Shown here: piece by piece, positions 18,562 to 27,672 of the stretch
Numbering within the stretch: position 1 is the first letter of the stretch
Layout of the letters: every line of letters begins with the position of its first letter
Assembly: GCA_002842035.1 (NCBI GenBank)
Contig: PHBP01000008.1
Span: 47,588-111,587 of the forward strand
DNA: 64,000 nucleotides
Source of the DNA: Candidatus Cloacimonetes bacterium HGW-Cloacimonetes-2
GTDB lineage: Bacteria; Cloacimonadota; Cloacimonadia; Cloacimonadales; Cloacimonadaceae
Reading direction: 5' to 3'
Notes under the pieces: model-generated
The model's input: only the letters and a program-made list of their open reading frames with translations
Database searches by the model: none
Told to the model about the DNA's origin: nothing
Translations under genes and position numbers: made by a program

Positions 18562-18571
18562 GGAGGTCACA

Positions 18572-19249
18572 ATGAAGAAGATTTTGATAATCAGCTTACT
18601 GCTTGTGGCTACGATGGCTCTCTTTGCAGATAGCGCTGTGGCGTTTTTGGCTGCAAACAGAGGCCGGGTAGAGCTTGCACGCAACAACCGCAACCTCAGA
18701 TTCCGTGCCGGTGAGATGCTGCAAAACAACGACCAGATCAAGACCGGTAACGAATCCTATGCTGCTTACAAGTATGTGGATGGTTCCTCTCAGGTAAGAG
18801 TCTTTGCCAACTCCATTGTAAGAGTAAGAGCAACCACTACCAATGGTTCTTTGAACAAGACTGTAGCAATCGACCGCGGCAATGTATATAGCAGAGTTAC
18901 ACGCAATACGGGCTCTTATAGAGTCGAGACATCAAACACTGTGGCTTCCGTGAGAGGTACAGGCTTCCTCACCAAGGTGGATGATGAAGGCTATTGCAGC
19001 TACATCGTGGAAGATGGCGAGATTGAGCTTATGATTCGCTCCACCGGTGAGCGTCACCTCGTAGGCAGAGGTAAGACTGCCACTATTGATCCTGATGGAA
19101 ACGTCAACATCGCCGATAGCAGTGAAGACGATCTATCCGAACTGGACAATGCAGAAGAACAAGCCGGAGAAGAAGCCAATATCAGAACCATCCGGGTCCC
19201 CGTCCAGAATGAGACCGGTGAGATCAAGTACATCGAGATCCAGTACTAA
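18572..19249 (+). CDS. Exported FecR-domain protein
   Basis: 225 residues with a signal peptide (MKKILIISLLLVATMALFA) and then a FecR domain: GRVELARNNRNLRFRAGEML, SSQVRVFANSIVRVR and VETSNTVASVRGTGFLTKVD. Here the domain stands alone and is not fused to a sigma regulator. The C-terminus is acidic. The gene lies in a cluster with a barrel-like protein and a CHASE2 cyclase, an arrangement I have seen described for FecR/CHASE2 pairs. Periplasmic sensing or scaffolding is an inference. Confidence 0.85.
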   Translation: MKKILIISLLLVATMALFADSAVAFLAANRGRVELARNNRNLRFRAGEMLQNNDQIKTGNESYAAYKYVDGSSQVRVFANSIVRVRATTTNGSLNKTVAIDRGNVYSRVTRNTGSYRVETSNTVASVRGTGFLTKVDDEGYCSYIVEDGEIELMIRSTGERHLVGRGKTATIDPDGNVNIADSSEDDLSELDNAEEQAGEEANIRTIRVPVQNETGEIKYIEIQY

Positions 19250-19280
19250 GAACGGGATACTTAGGAATAGTGAGGAACTT

Positions 19281-21689
19281 ATGAAGAGAACATTACTGAT
19301 CGCCCTCTTGAGTATGATCGCGACACTAGCTTTGGCAGTATCGATAGATCATTTCTCACCGGGAGTATATACCTTCGGAGCAGATACGGAGCTCAGAATA
19401 AACGTCATAGATGGCTTTGACACTATCCGCGAAGTGAAGCTGGTCTGGCGCAGGACTAATGAGACTGCCTGGCGCAAGGAAAAGATGAACCTGGAATCAA
19501 CCGGTGCCTACTGGTTTGTGGTGGATCTCACTGCTCGTGATCTTGGTGATTTTGATATAGAATACTACTTCGAAATCGCTCTACTGGATGGCAATATCGA
19601 GAATATCCCTGCCTTGGACGGACTGAGCCCCAAATACACTCTCAGCCCCGGCAATATGGCGGGAGAGCTTTCAGAAGCCTTCATCCTGCTGAGTGACGAG
19701 CCCAATCCCAGCCAAGGTGCAGAGTATATCCTGGCTGTCTCTTTTTATGATCTGGCCACTACCATCGATCCTGCCAGCATCAAGGTCTGGGTAGGTGGTC
19801 GCGATGTCACCAAGAGAGCTGTCATCACAGATAACTCCCTAATCTACAGAGATCCCAGCCCCACTCCAGGCAACAGGAGAGCTATGGTCTCTGCTATCGT
19901 AGATGGACGCCAGGTTCACTCGCGCCTCTGGTCCACAGACGTACCCGTAAATCCGGATCGTCCCTTCCTACCCCTTAATATCCGGGGCAACCTCAGCTTC
20001 ATCTCAAACGTCTATGATCTCAATACAGCCTCTGCCAGCTCAAACCTGGTGGAATCAGTGGACGATGCCACCGGCAAGCTCGATCTTTACAGCACCTATG
20101 GCAAGCTCAATATGCAGGCAAACTTCCTGGTCTCCACTCTTGAAGACTCCAATCAACAAGCTGTAAACCGCTATACTATCGGGCTGCAACTACCAGTACT
20201 GGACGTCTTTTTAGGAGATAGCACGCCTACTCTCAGCGAGCTCAGTATGGCAAACCGCAATGTCCGCGGACTTGCAGCCAAGTTTCACACCAAGTTCTTA
20301 TCCCTGAGCTGGGTTCACGGAGAAATGCTGAGAGCCACCACCAGCAGTTATGATGATGGCTTTGGCAATATCCGCAATACCGGCACATTCCGTCAGGAAG
20401 CTATCGGTGCCAGATTCCAGATGGGCAATGACCAGAGCTTTATGCTGGGTATCAATGCCATCAGAAATCGCGACCTGATCAGTTCCCTCGATCCTGCTGA
20501 TTACAGCTATACCGATGCGAACAACGATACAGTCTTCACCACTACTCCCCGCGATAATGCAGTCGTCTCTCTGGATCTGCGTCTGGCAGTTCCCGAGCAG
20601 CATTTCGTGATTGGTGGAGAGATCGCAGGCTCGATGCTAAACCGCAATACTCTCCCAGGTGCTATGTCTCAACAAGAGATCGAGGACTATCTTGAGGACG
20701 ATCTACCCATTAATATCGATCCTCAGGACTATGCAGAGCTCTTTGTGATCAATAAGAACATAGAGCCGATAATGCCAGGACGTGAGAACCTTGCCTGGCA
20801 AGCATATCTGCGCACCATCATCCTGAAGAATATGATCGATATCCGCTACAGCGAGACCGGCCCTGCCTACAACGCTCTCAGCACTTATTATCAGCAGAAC
20901 GATACCAAGATGCTCAGCATTACGGATCAGATCAATTTCAACAACATCGTGATCCTGGCAGGCGGCTTCAATATGATGCAAGACAATCTCTCTGGTCACA
21001 AAAACGAGAGTACAAAGTCAAACTCCTGGAATGCCCAGGCTACTCTGCGCATACCCCGCTTCCCCTATCTGAAAGCATCATACTTCAATAATACCAGCCT
21101 CAACGAGCTCAATCCGGATATCAACGATCCCGCTTATGTCTTCAATCCATTTGAGCGTAAATCCGGTCAATTCAGCTTTGGTATGGGCTACAACTTTATC
21201 CAGATTCCTGTGGTGCCCACCAATCTGGACCTTACATATCGCTTTGGCGGAGATGATTCCACCACCAATGACATAATGGAATATCAGAACAGCAACAACA
21301 GCATAAACTTCTCCATTACCAACCGCTTCGTACCGGTTCCGCTGAAGACACAGATCGTCTTATCTTTGAACCAAAGCAACCGGGACGAGACAGGCAGTCC
21401 GCTGCTCTATCCCCTCTTTGAAAACCAGAATATGAATCTCCTGCTGGGGGCTGATTACTCCCTGCTGAAGAATATGCTGCGTCCTTTTGCCCGCTACAAA
21501 CTGCTCAATCTGGGCGGTGATCAGGATAAGCAAAGCTACAGCACCATCAGTCTTGGCTTGGAAGCCTTCCCCATCCGGGATCTCTCCATCGGCACCGAAA
21601 TAGGATTTCAAAACTACAAAAACGACGCTGATTCCAGCTTGGATTACGACAATCTGACCTGGCGTTTCGTCCTCAACCAAAGATTCTAG
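19281..21689 (+). CDS. Predicted outer-membrane beta-barrel protein with N-terminal Ig-like domains
   Basis: 802 residues from ATG 19281, placed by GAGGAAC and by the signal peptide MKRTLLIALLSMIATLALA; a longer frame from 19086 runs inside the FecR gene and is not credible. Residues up to about 260 look like two beta-sandwich domains. The remainder alternates polar and hydrophobic residues and ends FVLNQRF, consistent with a membrane barrel with a C-terminal aromatic. A strong terminator follows. No transport motif is recognisable. Confidence 0.75.
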   Translation: MKRTLLIALLSMIATLALAVSIDHFSPGVYTFGADTELRINVIDGFDTIREVKLVWRRTNETAWRKEKMNLESTGAYWFVVDLTARDLGDFDIEYYFEIALLDGNIENIPALDGLSPKYTLSPGNMAGELSEAFILLSDEPNPSQGAEYILAVSFYDLATTIDPASIKVWVGGRDVTKRAVITDNSLIYRDPSPTPGNRRAMVSAIVDGRQVHSRLWSTDVPVNPDRPFLPLNIRGNLSFISNVYDLNTASASSNLVESVDDATGKLDLYSTYGKLNMQANFLVSTLEDSNQQAVNRYTIGLQLPVLDVFLGDSTPTLSELSMANRNVRGLAAKFHTKFLSLSWVHGEMLRATTSSYDDGFGNIRNTGTFRQEAIGARFQMGNDQSFMLGINAIRNRDLISSLDPADYSYTDANNDTVFTTTPRDNAVVSLDLRLAVPEQHFVIGGEIAGSMLNRNTLPGAMSQQEIEDYLEDDLPINIDPQDYAELFVINKNIEPIMPGRENLAWQAYLRTIILKNMIDIRYSETGPAYNALSTYYQQNDTKMLSITDQINFNNIVILAGGFNMMQDNLSGHKNESTKSNSWNAQATLRIPRFPYLKASYFNNTSLNELNPDINDPAYVFNPFERKSGQFSFGMGYNFIQIPVVPTNLDLTYRFGGDDSTTNDIMEYQNSNNSINFSITNRFVPVPLKTQIVLSLNQSNRDETGSPLLYPLFENQNMNLLLGADYSLLKNMLRPFARYKLLNLGGDQDKQSYSTISLGLEAFPIRDLSIGTEIGFQNYKNDADSSLDYDNLTWRFVLNQRF

Positions 21690-21697
21690 ACCGCCTT

Positions 21698-21738
21698 GCC
21701 CGGGATAGCATTACTGCCTGTCCCGGGCTCTTTTTTTT
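21698..21738 (+). terminator. Rho-independent terminator after the barrel gene
   Basis: GCCCGGGA (21698-21705) pairs with TCCCGGGC (21721-21728), followed by TCTTTTTTTT. It ends only about 10 bp before the cyclase start, so cyclase transcription must read through or start from a nearby promoter that I cannot identify. Confidence 0.85.
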
Positions 21739-21748
21739 GGAAGGGAAT

Positions 21749-23608
21749 ATGAAAAAGTACCGCTTTATAATCTATCCTGTTGTTATCCTGCTTTTTATCC
21801 AGATCCTCATCCAAAACAGCTTCTTCAGAGCACTGGAAAACAAAGCCCAGGATAACCTCTTTCGCTTAAGGGGAGTGCAATCAGTCTCCGACAGCATAGT
21901 GATAGTTGCCCTGGATGATGAGACCTTTAATGCACGCCAGATAAGCTGGCCCTTCCCCCGCCAGGATCACGCCCAATTGATCGAGAATCTGGTCGCAGCC
22001 GGTGCTCGCCAGATCATCTTTGATATCGAGTTTACTGAAGCCGGTGATCCTGCTGCCGATCTTGCCCTGGCAGAATCCGGCGCGCGTTATGACAAGGTCA
22101 TCTTTGCCGGCAAACTGATCCGCAATTCTGCCAACGACGAACACGTTCAGATGTACCAACCAATCGAGCCGATTGTAGAACGCGGCACTGCCTGGGGCAT
22201 TGTTAATATGCCTCAGGATCGCGATGGTTACGTACGTCGTTATGGCTCCTACGAGAGCTTTGGCGAGGACTATCTTTTCCCGCTGGGCATCGTCTCCATC
22301 GCCAATCACCGCAAATACCAGAGCAACTGGTACGAGCATATCAAAGTAGGCCATACACAGGTAGAAGTAGGAGGTAAGACCATCCCTCTGGATGCCGGAA
22401 ACCAGACCCTGATCAATTACTTTGGCCCAGCCGGCACCTTCACGACCATCCCATATTCCCAGGTATTGGACGATTCGCTCACAGTGATGCCGGGCTATAT
22501 GGGTGAGGAAACGGACGATTATTATCAACTGCGTGATAGCGGAGTCTTCCGTCATAAAACCGTCCTGATCGGTGCTACAATCGACGAGATGCACGATAAA
22601 TTCCTTACTCCCTACGGGGGTGATCCCACTCCGGGAGTCGAGATCCACGCCAATTTCATCGAGATGGTGATGCAAGGCAAGTATATCCACTATCTCAATC
22701 CCCTGCTCTATCTCCTGATTGAACTGCTGCTCCTGCTGGGCTTGTGGATGCTTTTCAAGCTGCTCAAACCCCAGTTTTCAGCTATTCTGATGCTTGTGGC
22801 TATCGTCGCTCAATTCTTTATCGCCCTGCTCTGCTTCAAGAGCCTGGGCATACTGATTCCGATCGTCCAGACCGCGATCGCCATCATCCTGATCTACGTA
22901 GTCTCCCTGATTAGCCATTATCTCGATACCCAAAAGGAAAAGCGCTTTATCCGCAACGCCTTCCAGCAGTATATGGCGCCCCAATTGGTAAAGCAGCTTT
23001 TGGACAATCCTGCGAGCCTCAAGTATGGCGGTTCCCTGCAGGAAATTACTGTTCTCTTCTCCGATATCCGCTCTTTTACAACTTACTCTGAAAATCACAA
23101 ACCTGAAGAGACGGTGCAGATCCTCAAAGAATATCTTACCGAGATGGTCAATGTGATCATCGCCAATCAGGGTATTGTGGATAAGTTCGTCGGTGATGAG
23201 ATTATGGCGCTCTATGGCACTCCGATCAAGCTGGAAAACCACGCCTTGGCTGCCTGCAAGACTGCCCTGCAGATGCGTGAACGTCTTACGGTGCTGCAAG
23301 AACGCTGGCGCACCGAGGGACGCGAGGATTTTGATATCGGTATCGGTGTAAACACTGGTTATGCAGTGATCGGCAATCTCGGCAGCGAACAGATCTTCGA
23401 TTTCACCGCCATAGGCGATACAATCAATCTGGGCGCACGTCTGGAAGGTATCAACAAGGAGTATCAGACAGAAAAGAAGATCATCATCAGCGAGTTTACC
23501 CTCGAAAAAGTAAAAGACCTGGTTGATTGCAATTACCTGGATGAAGTGAAAGTCAAAGGCAAAAACAAATCGGTCAAGATCTATGAATTAATCGGCATCA
23601 AGCCCTGA
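21749..23608 (+). CDS. CHASE2-domain class III adenylate cyclase
   Basis: 619 residues from ATG 21749; a TTG 12 bp upstream lies in the terminator tail. An N-terminal membrane anchor, a large periplasmic CHASE2 sensor (DDETFNARQISWPFPR, AGDPAADLALAESG), three membrane helices at about 325-395, and a cytoplasmic cyclase domain follow. The metal Asp residues are in FSDIRSFT and VGDEIMALYGTP. Lys in VDKFVGDE and Thr in FTAIGDTINLGARLEG are the bacterial adenine-specific pair, so ATP is the likely substrate. Confidence 0.93.
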   Translation: MKKYRFIIYPVVILLFIQILIQNSFFRALENKAQDNLFRLRGVQSVSDSIVIVALDDETFNARQISWPFPRQDHAQLIENLVAAGARQIIFDIEFTEAGDPAADLALAESGARYDKVIFAGKLIRNSANDEHVQMYQPIEPIVERGTAWGIVNMPQDRDGYVRRYGSYESFGEDYLFPLGIVSIANHRKYQSNWYEHIKVGHTQVEVGGKTIPLDAGNQTLINYFGPAGTFTTIPYSQVLDDSLTVMPGYMGEETDDYYQLRDSGVFRHKTVLIGATIDEMHDKFLTPYGGDPTPGVEIHANFIEMVMQGKYIHYLNPLLYLLIELLLLLGLWMLFKLLKPQFSAILMLVAIVAQFFIALLCFKSLGILIPIVQTAIAIILIYVVSLISHYLDTQKEKRFIRNAFQQYMAPQLVKQLLDNPASLKYGGSLQEITVLFSDIRSFTTYSENHKPEETVQILKEYLTEMVNVIIANQGIVDKFVGDEIMALYGTPIKLENHALAACKTALQMRERLTVLQERWRTEGREDFDIGIGVNTGYAVIGNLGSEQIFDFTAIGDTINLGARLEGINKEYQTEKKIIISEFTLEKVKDLVDCNYLDEVKVKGKNKSVKIYELIGIKP

Positions 23609-23660
23609 CAAATATTCCGATAAACGCCTCGGAGGGCAGTCTATCGGCACAGCATCTCCC

Positions 23661-24350
23661 CTAGTTCTTTCTGGCTTTGGCCCAGAGAATCCCCGGGGCT
23701 CCATCCGGCTCTATCAGATCACCATCCAAGAGCCCCTGGTAGCGATAACCTTGCCTCGGAGCAGCGGTTACCCTCCAGGACAGTATTTCCATATCCTTGA
23801 AGAGCGTATCCTTTAGCAAACTCTCTGTCAGCATCTGTGGTTCTGCCTTGTGGGGAGGCTCATTGAGATTGAAGCTTCCCAGTATCATCCCTTTAGGCTT
23901 TAGTATCCTCACTAGTTCTTTACACATTGTATCCAAATGCTTTACGTGATCCAATGCATTGATAGTGAAAAGTATATCTATGGAAGCATCGGGCAACGGG
24001 ATCCGATCTTCACTACATTCCAGATAGTCCATCCTGCAATTCCTGTATTGCTCCGGAAATGCCTTTTGGTAGCTGGTGGCAAGGACGTCTATGCCGATCA
24101 GGCGCTGCGCGCTGCTAATCCACTCCAGGCTGCCGCGAGGTCCGCAGCCAAAATCAGCCACCATTTTACCCTTTAGAAAGCTATCGTCCTTTTCCGCTGC
24201 AATGCCCAGCATCAATTTTTGGTAAAAGCTCTTATCAAAGTGTTTACCTTCTTTATGATAGACTTTTTTCCAGTACGATAGCTCCGCGCTATGCTTAGAT
24301 TTGAATATGTAGTAGAGCTTTCTGCCACAATTCTTCAAGACTTCAGTCAT
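23661..24350 (-). CDS. Class I S-adenosylmethionine methyltransferase
   Basis: 229 residues from ATG 24350, placed by AAGGAG; a longer frame to 24443 would start inside a dispersed repeat and is less likely. Motif I is MVADFGCGPRGSLEW, followed by LIGIDVLA, the acidic DILFTINALDHV and ELVRILKPKGMILGSF. This is a Methyltransf_11-type fold acting on an unknown small molecule or lipid. It is a lone gene, convergent with the cyclase gene. Confidence 0.85.
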   Translation of the reverse strand: MTEVLKNCGRKLYYIFKSKHSAELSYWKKVYHKEGKHFDKSFYQKLMLGIAAEKDDSFLKGKMVADFGCGPRGSLEWISSAQRLIGIDVLATSYQKAFPEQYRNCRMDYLECSEDRIPLPDASIDILFTINALDHVKHLDTMCKELVRILKPKGMILGSFNLNEPPHKAEPQMLTESLLKDTLFKDMEILSWRVTAAPRQGYRYQGLLDGDLIEPDGAPGILWAKARKN

Positions 24351-24430
24351 AAGATTCTCCTTAGATACAATGTCCTTGGCAGAGAGATACTTGTCAATCC
24401 AATTCAGGCTTTGGACTACGCATTTCTTCC

Positions 24431-24600
24431 TGCTTGAATCCACTGGAGATCCCCTTGTGATCCCCTAGTGATTCCCTAGTGGCGACAAGGGGATCTCCAG
24501 AGCAGTGCCTGGGTTTTGCCAGTAGGTTCAAAGGGGGAGGACTTAACAAGGAGTAAAGAAGGGCGCTACGCGCAGTAGTGAAGTGTTGGAGTGGGGTGCT
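24431..24600 (+). repeat. Dispersed element, copy B
   Basis: A 14-bp inverted repeat, CTGGAGATCCCCTT (24443-24456) and AAGGGGATCTCCAG (24487-24500), encloses three 11-bp units (24448-24458, 24459-24469, 24470-24480) and GGCGAC. The shared downstream stretch with GGGTTTTGCC and ACAAGGAGTAAA follows, then GGCGCTACGCGC. The REP-like hairpin pair is absent, so this copy is partial. The right edge is approximate. Confidence 0.8.
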
Positions 24601-24673
24601 GCACTTTGTTCGCAGAATCTTGCTTAGCTATACATCCTGTCTCGTCATAACAATGTTCGCAAACCAAGCACGC

Positions 24674-24754
24674 TATTGTTTTGACTTATAATTCTGCCTA
24701 AGAATGCTCCGGTTTGTTCGTATCCTATACGGCAGAATTATGAGTTTAAACAAT
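24674..24754 (+). repeat. 81-bp imperfect palindrome with 24-bp arms
   Basis: Left arm 24674-24697 starts ATTGTTTTGACTTATAAT; right arm 24731-24754 is its inverse with three mismatches. Both arms share the inner GGCAGAATTAT core. The 33-base loop has no ORF. It lies in the 511-bp gap 24351-24861 that holds no gene. It resembles a solo miniature inverted-repeat element; no second copy was seen in this window. Confidence 0.7.
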
Positions 24755-24802
24755 GCAAGTAGTGGTAGCCGGGATAATACGCCGGCCTTTCATTTTAACT
24801 CA

Positions 24803-24838
24803 AACAAAAGCCCGGCTCATCCTAAGACAAGCCGGGCA
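24803..24838 (-). terminator. Rho-independent terminator of the 816-residue lipoprotein gene
   Basis: On the minus strand GCCCGGCT pairs with AGCCGGGC around 12 bases and is followed by TTTTGTTT. Confidence 0.8.
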
Positions 24839-24861
24839 TTATCTATTGCTCTTAACTGAAC

Positions 24862-27312
24862 TTACTTTCTGGGAAGTGTATTACTGTTGATACGGGAGTG
24901 GCCGGTGGTGGGCTTGAGCGTCCAGCCGAAGGTGGGAGAATAGCTAAGTGTCGTAACCGTCCAGATATCTCCTGTATCGGTCAAACTGCCGTAATATGTC
25001 AAGGGAGAGGATGTCTCACCCTGGCGGATCACAACCACGCAATTGGTATAGATTGCATTGTTATAATCGTGATCGCTGTAGTAGTGTACCTGCACCAGAT
25101 AATCACCGGGGATGATGGTATTGGTGGTGATGTTTTCCGGGCCATAACCGTTTGTATCATCCAAATCAAGTTCCAATCCGCTCTCTGTGGTAGAATTGGC
25201 ATAATAGCACTTTTCGCCATTGGGATCAGTAATCCAGAAATCGACGTCAGTGCCGTTTGTATCCCAGGTAAGGGTGGCACGCAGGGCTTCGATCGGCACC
25301 TGGGAAGTGAAGTTCACAGTATCTTCAGCAGTGAGTCCGCCGGAGATGGCGATCACCGTTACAGTATGATTCACCGGTTCTGTAGATCCGGAGAGAGCTA
25401 CTTGCTGGTAGAACGATCCGTTGTAGGGATTGATTTCAAACATCTGGTCGGGGTCGTTATCCACGATCAGGATGGCATTACCGAGCTGAGGATTGGCGAT
25501 CTTGCCGCTAACGGTGATAACGCGATCCATGACAGGGCTGGCAATGGGAGTGATATCCACGTAAAACTCTACGGGAATCACTACTTCTCCGCTGAGATTG
25601 ACCGGCATATTGTTGGCATTGAGAGTGTTCAGGTTGTAGGTAAGTATTGCATTCGCCTGCGAATAATCAACCGGCAAAGTGATCTCGGCATTGACCTGGA
25701 CGGTTTGCCCAGCAGGAATGGAAATTCCCGAAGGAACAAAGCTGGTAGTGATCCCGGCAGGCATTACAAAAGAATGGATACCGGAGATATCGACCTGGCT
25801 GGTGTTCTTTACTTCGAGCCTTACCGCAGCAGTTTCGCCGGGATTGAGCATTTCGTCGTAGAAGCTTTCGCTTACGATATCATAGCTCAAGATAGTCATA
25901 CTGCTGCCGATGGCAGTCACGATCACACTCTGTGTCTTGGTGTGGTTCTGATTGTCGGTTATGGTCACTGTGATGGTGTATTCCTTTTCCTCACCGGGCT
26001 TGAAGCTCATATGAGTGCCCTGTTTCACAAGGTTTGTATATGTACCGCCGGCAATAGTCCAATCAAAAGTGAGCGGGCTGCCGATGGTGGAAACGCAGCT
26101 TACATTTACGTTGACCTGGGAATTGACCATTATCACGCCTTCGGTGACGGTCATATTCTCGATAATGATGGGATTATCAGCCAGCTTGAGCAGGCGGGAG
26201 CTGTATTCATTTACCTGGTTCTGGAGGATTTGCAGGTTTTCCTGGACTCCGCGGATGAAGCCATCAGCCATTACAATGATGTTGTATTGGCCGGTGGGAA
26301 GCTGTTGCTCCAGCTCTTGGGGAGCGTTCATCACGACTGTGATGCGGGGGTCAGATTCAGGAGTGTTTGCCTTGGATATGATCAGGGTTCTGCCGCTGGT
26401 GATAGGAGGATTTCCGGTGGAATTGGCAGTAACGTTTACATCCAGAGTACCTCTATCATTGGGATCCTGGCCGGGATTCATATGCTGATTCAGCACTTCG
26501 TTCACGTATTCACCGACACCGCCGCCATAGGCATCGCCAACTGTCTTGACGCCGGTTTCACCGAGCTTAACAGCGGTCTGGGCAGTGCGGGTGCGTTCTC
26601 CTTCATCCCAATACATCACGTCGCGACGGGTATTCATCTTGATGGGATCTTCGTCGCTGAGATTGAGGTAAGAATTGAGCTTTTCCTGCGGAGTGGTACC
26701 TGCAAGCTGTTCCAGTGGGATCATCCCGTCCTGGGAGTTGTTCTCAAGGATTGATGTGCGGATTGAGGCGTCGCGGGAGTTGTTGTGCTGCTGGATCTGC
26801 TCTGCAAAAGAAGATACAATCGGGATACCGGATTCGGGATCATTCAGCACCTGGCGCAGAGATTTGCGTCCGCTCAGGACTCTCCAGCCACTGCGAACCA
26901 TTCTGCCACCACCGACGACGGTATCTTTGGCCTTGGTATAGATACCATTGGCAAGATCGCCCAGGAGTCCTTTGTCCTCGCCATAGGGTACGATCGCGCC
27001 TTCGGCATCGATCAGCTGTTGAAAATGAGCCGCGGAGGCATTGCTTTGGGCTACATAGTCGTTTACCAGTGCATCGATATCGGTGATAATATCCCTGTCT
27101 CGGGTAGTGCCCATTGCGAGAATCTTGGCTTCGATCTCGTTCATCGTGCCATCACGGGTCTCAAGCCCGGTGGTCAGATTGGTCTGGTATTCCCAGTAAT
27201 TACTGAGGGCTGCGGCGATAGTGAGGTCGTTATTGGGTTTTTCGTCGTCGCAAGCGGTCAAAAATATGAGAATAAGTAAAGCTATCAGGCTTAGCTTGAT
27301 TCTGCTTGTCAT
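24862..27312 (-). CDS. Large lipoprotein with Ig/PKD-like repeats and a C-terminal YfaP-like (DUF2135) domain
   Basis: 816 residues with lipobox LTAC (Cys21). Residues about 25-300 are mostly helical and include a Gly-rich, basic stretch (KAKDTVVGGGRMVRSGWR). A carboxypeptidase-like beta domain, a PKD-like domain (SPLTFDWTIAGGTYTNLV) and an adhesion-like region (VRLEVKNTSQVDISGI) follow. The C-terminal domain, LTWDTNGTDVDFWITDPNGE to GDYLVQVHYYSD, matches the YfaP/DUF2135 pattern. Likely on the cell surface or in the periplasm. Function is unknown. AAGGAGAACATC precedes the ATG. Confidence 0.8.
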   Translation of the reverse strand: MTSRIKLSLIALLILIFLTACDDEKPNNDLTIAAALSNYWEYQTNLTTGLETRDGTMNEIEAKILAMGTTRDRDIITDIDALVNDYVAQSNASAAHFQQLIDAEGAIVPYGEDKGLLGDLANGIYTKAKDTVVGGGRMVRSGWRVLSGRKSLRQVLNDPESGIPIVSSFAEQIQQHNNSRDASIRTSILENNSQDGMIPLEQLAGTTPQEKLNSYLNLSDEDPIKMNTRRDVMYWDEGERTRTAQTAVKLGETGVKTVGDAYGGGVGEYVNEVLNQHMNPGQDPNDRGTLDVNVTANSTGNPPITSGRTLIISKANTPESDPRITVVMNAPQELEQQLPTGQYNIIVMADGFIRGVQENLQILQNQVNEYSSRLLKLADNPIIIENMTVTEGVIMVNSQVNVNVSCVSTIGSPLTFDWTIAGGTYTNLVKQGTHMSFKPGEEKEYTITVTITDNQNHTKTQSVIVTAIGSSMTILSYDIVSESFYDEMLNPGETAAVRLEVKNTSQVDISGIHSFVMPAGITTSFVPSGISIPAGQTVQVNAEITLPVDYSQANAILTYNLNTLNANNMPVNLSGEVVIPVEFYVDITPIASPVMDRVITVSGKIANPQLGNAILIVDNDPDQMFEINPYNGSFYQQVALSGSTEPVNHTVTVIAISGGLTAEDTVNFTSQVPIEALRATLTWDTNGTDVDFWITDPNGEKCYYANSTTESGLELDLDDTNGYGPENITTNTIIPGDYLVQVHYYSDHDYNNAIYTNCVVVIRQGETSSPLTYYGSLTDTGDIWTVTTLSYSPTFGWTLKPTTGHSRINSNTLPRK

Positions 27313-27601
27313 GATGTTCTCCTTTTTCTACATTCATTGTATGGTTTGTGTTTATTCTACAATTCACGCCGGTCGCCAGGCAACCGGTGGAGCTACACAT
27401 TTATAGACTGTGGGATGGGGAAACACTATACATTGCACTACTATTGCATCTTGAGGTGATTCTGTCTGGTTTTGAAATACTGTCAATCTATTTCTTTTGG
27501 GCAAGGGCTCTGGCGAGTGTGGATTGAGGGATTGTACTCTGCTTAGCTTGTCTTGGAGCTGAGTTCGCAGAGAGAAATCCGGGACTATGGAAACTTTTTG
27601 A
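27313..27601. other. Intergenic region without identified features
   Basis: This gap lies between the divergent lipoprotein and secG genes. I see no convincing ORF, RNA gene or repeat. A short GC hairpin near 27368-27388 matches no riboswitch class that I know. Confidence 0.5.
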
Positions 27602-27607
27602 TTGACA
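27602..27607 (+). promoter_or_regulatory. Candidate -35 element (TTGACA) of secG
   Basis: TTGACA lies 71 bp before the secG ATG. At 17 bp the -10 position reads AATTAG. Confidence 0.4.
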
Positions 27608-27672
27608 GAAAGAGCCACTTTGAAAATTAGTAACCGAACATAAGTTTGGTAATAGATACTAAGGAATAAATA

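Noticed and set aside
19086..19280. N-terminal extension of the predicted barrel protein
   Set aside because: It lies out of frame inside the FecR gene. The ATG at 19281 has a ribosome binding site and begins a normal signal peptide.
23617..23647. CCGATA/TATCGG hairpin between the convergent cyclase and methyltransferase genes
   Set aside because: The stem is only 6 bp with an 18-base or longer loop and there is no T-tract on either strand, so I do not call a terminator.
24351..24443. Longer N-terminus of the methyltransferase from a GTG at 24443
   Set aside because: The extension starts within the palindrome of repeat copy B, while ATG 24350 has a clear AAGGAG at the right distance.
24898..26754. 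618-codon open frame on the plus strand opposite the large lipoprotein gene
   Set aside because: It is antisense to a gene with a lipobox, ribosome binding site and terminator. Its product is rich in Gly, Ile, Val and His with no domain pattern, and no ribosome binding site precedes it.
27360..27420. GC-rich hairpin resembling the start of a riboswitch
   Set aside because: I tried GEMM, TPP, SAM-I and fluoride consensus elements and none fits. The hairpin is also about 250 bp from the nearest start.
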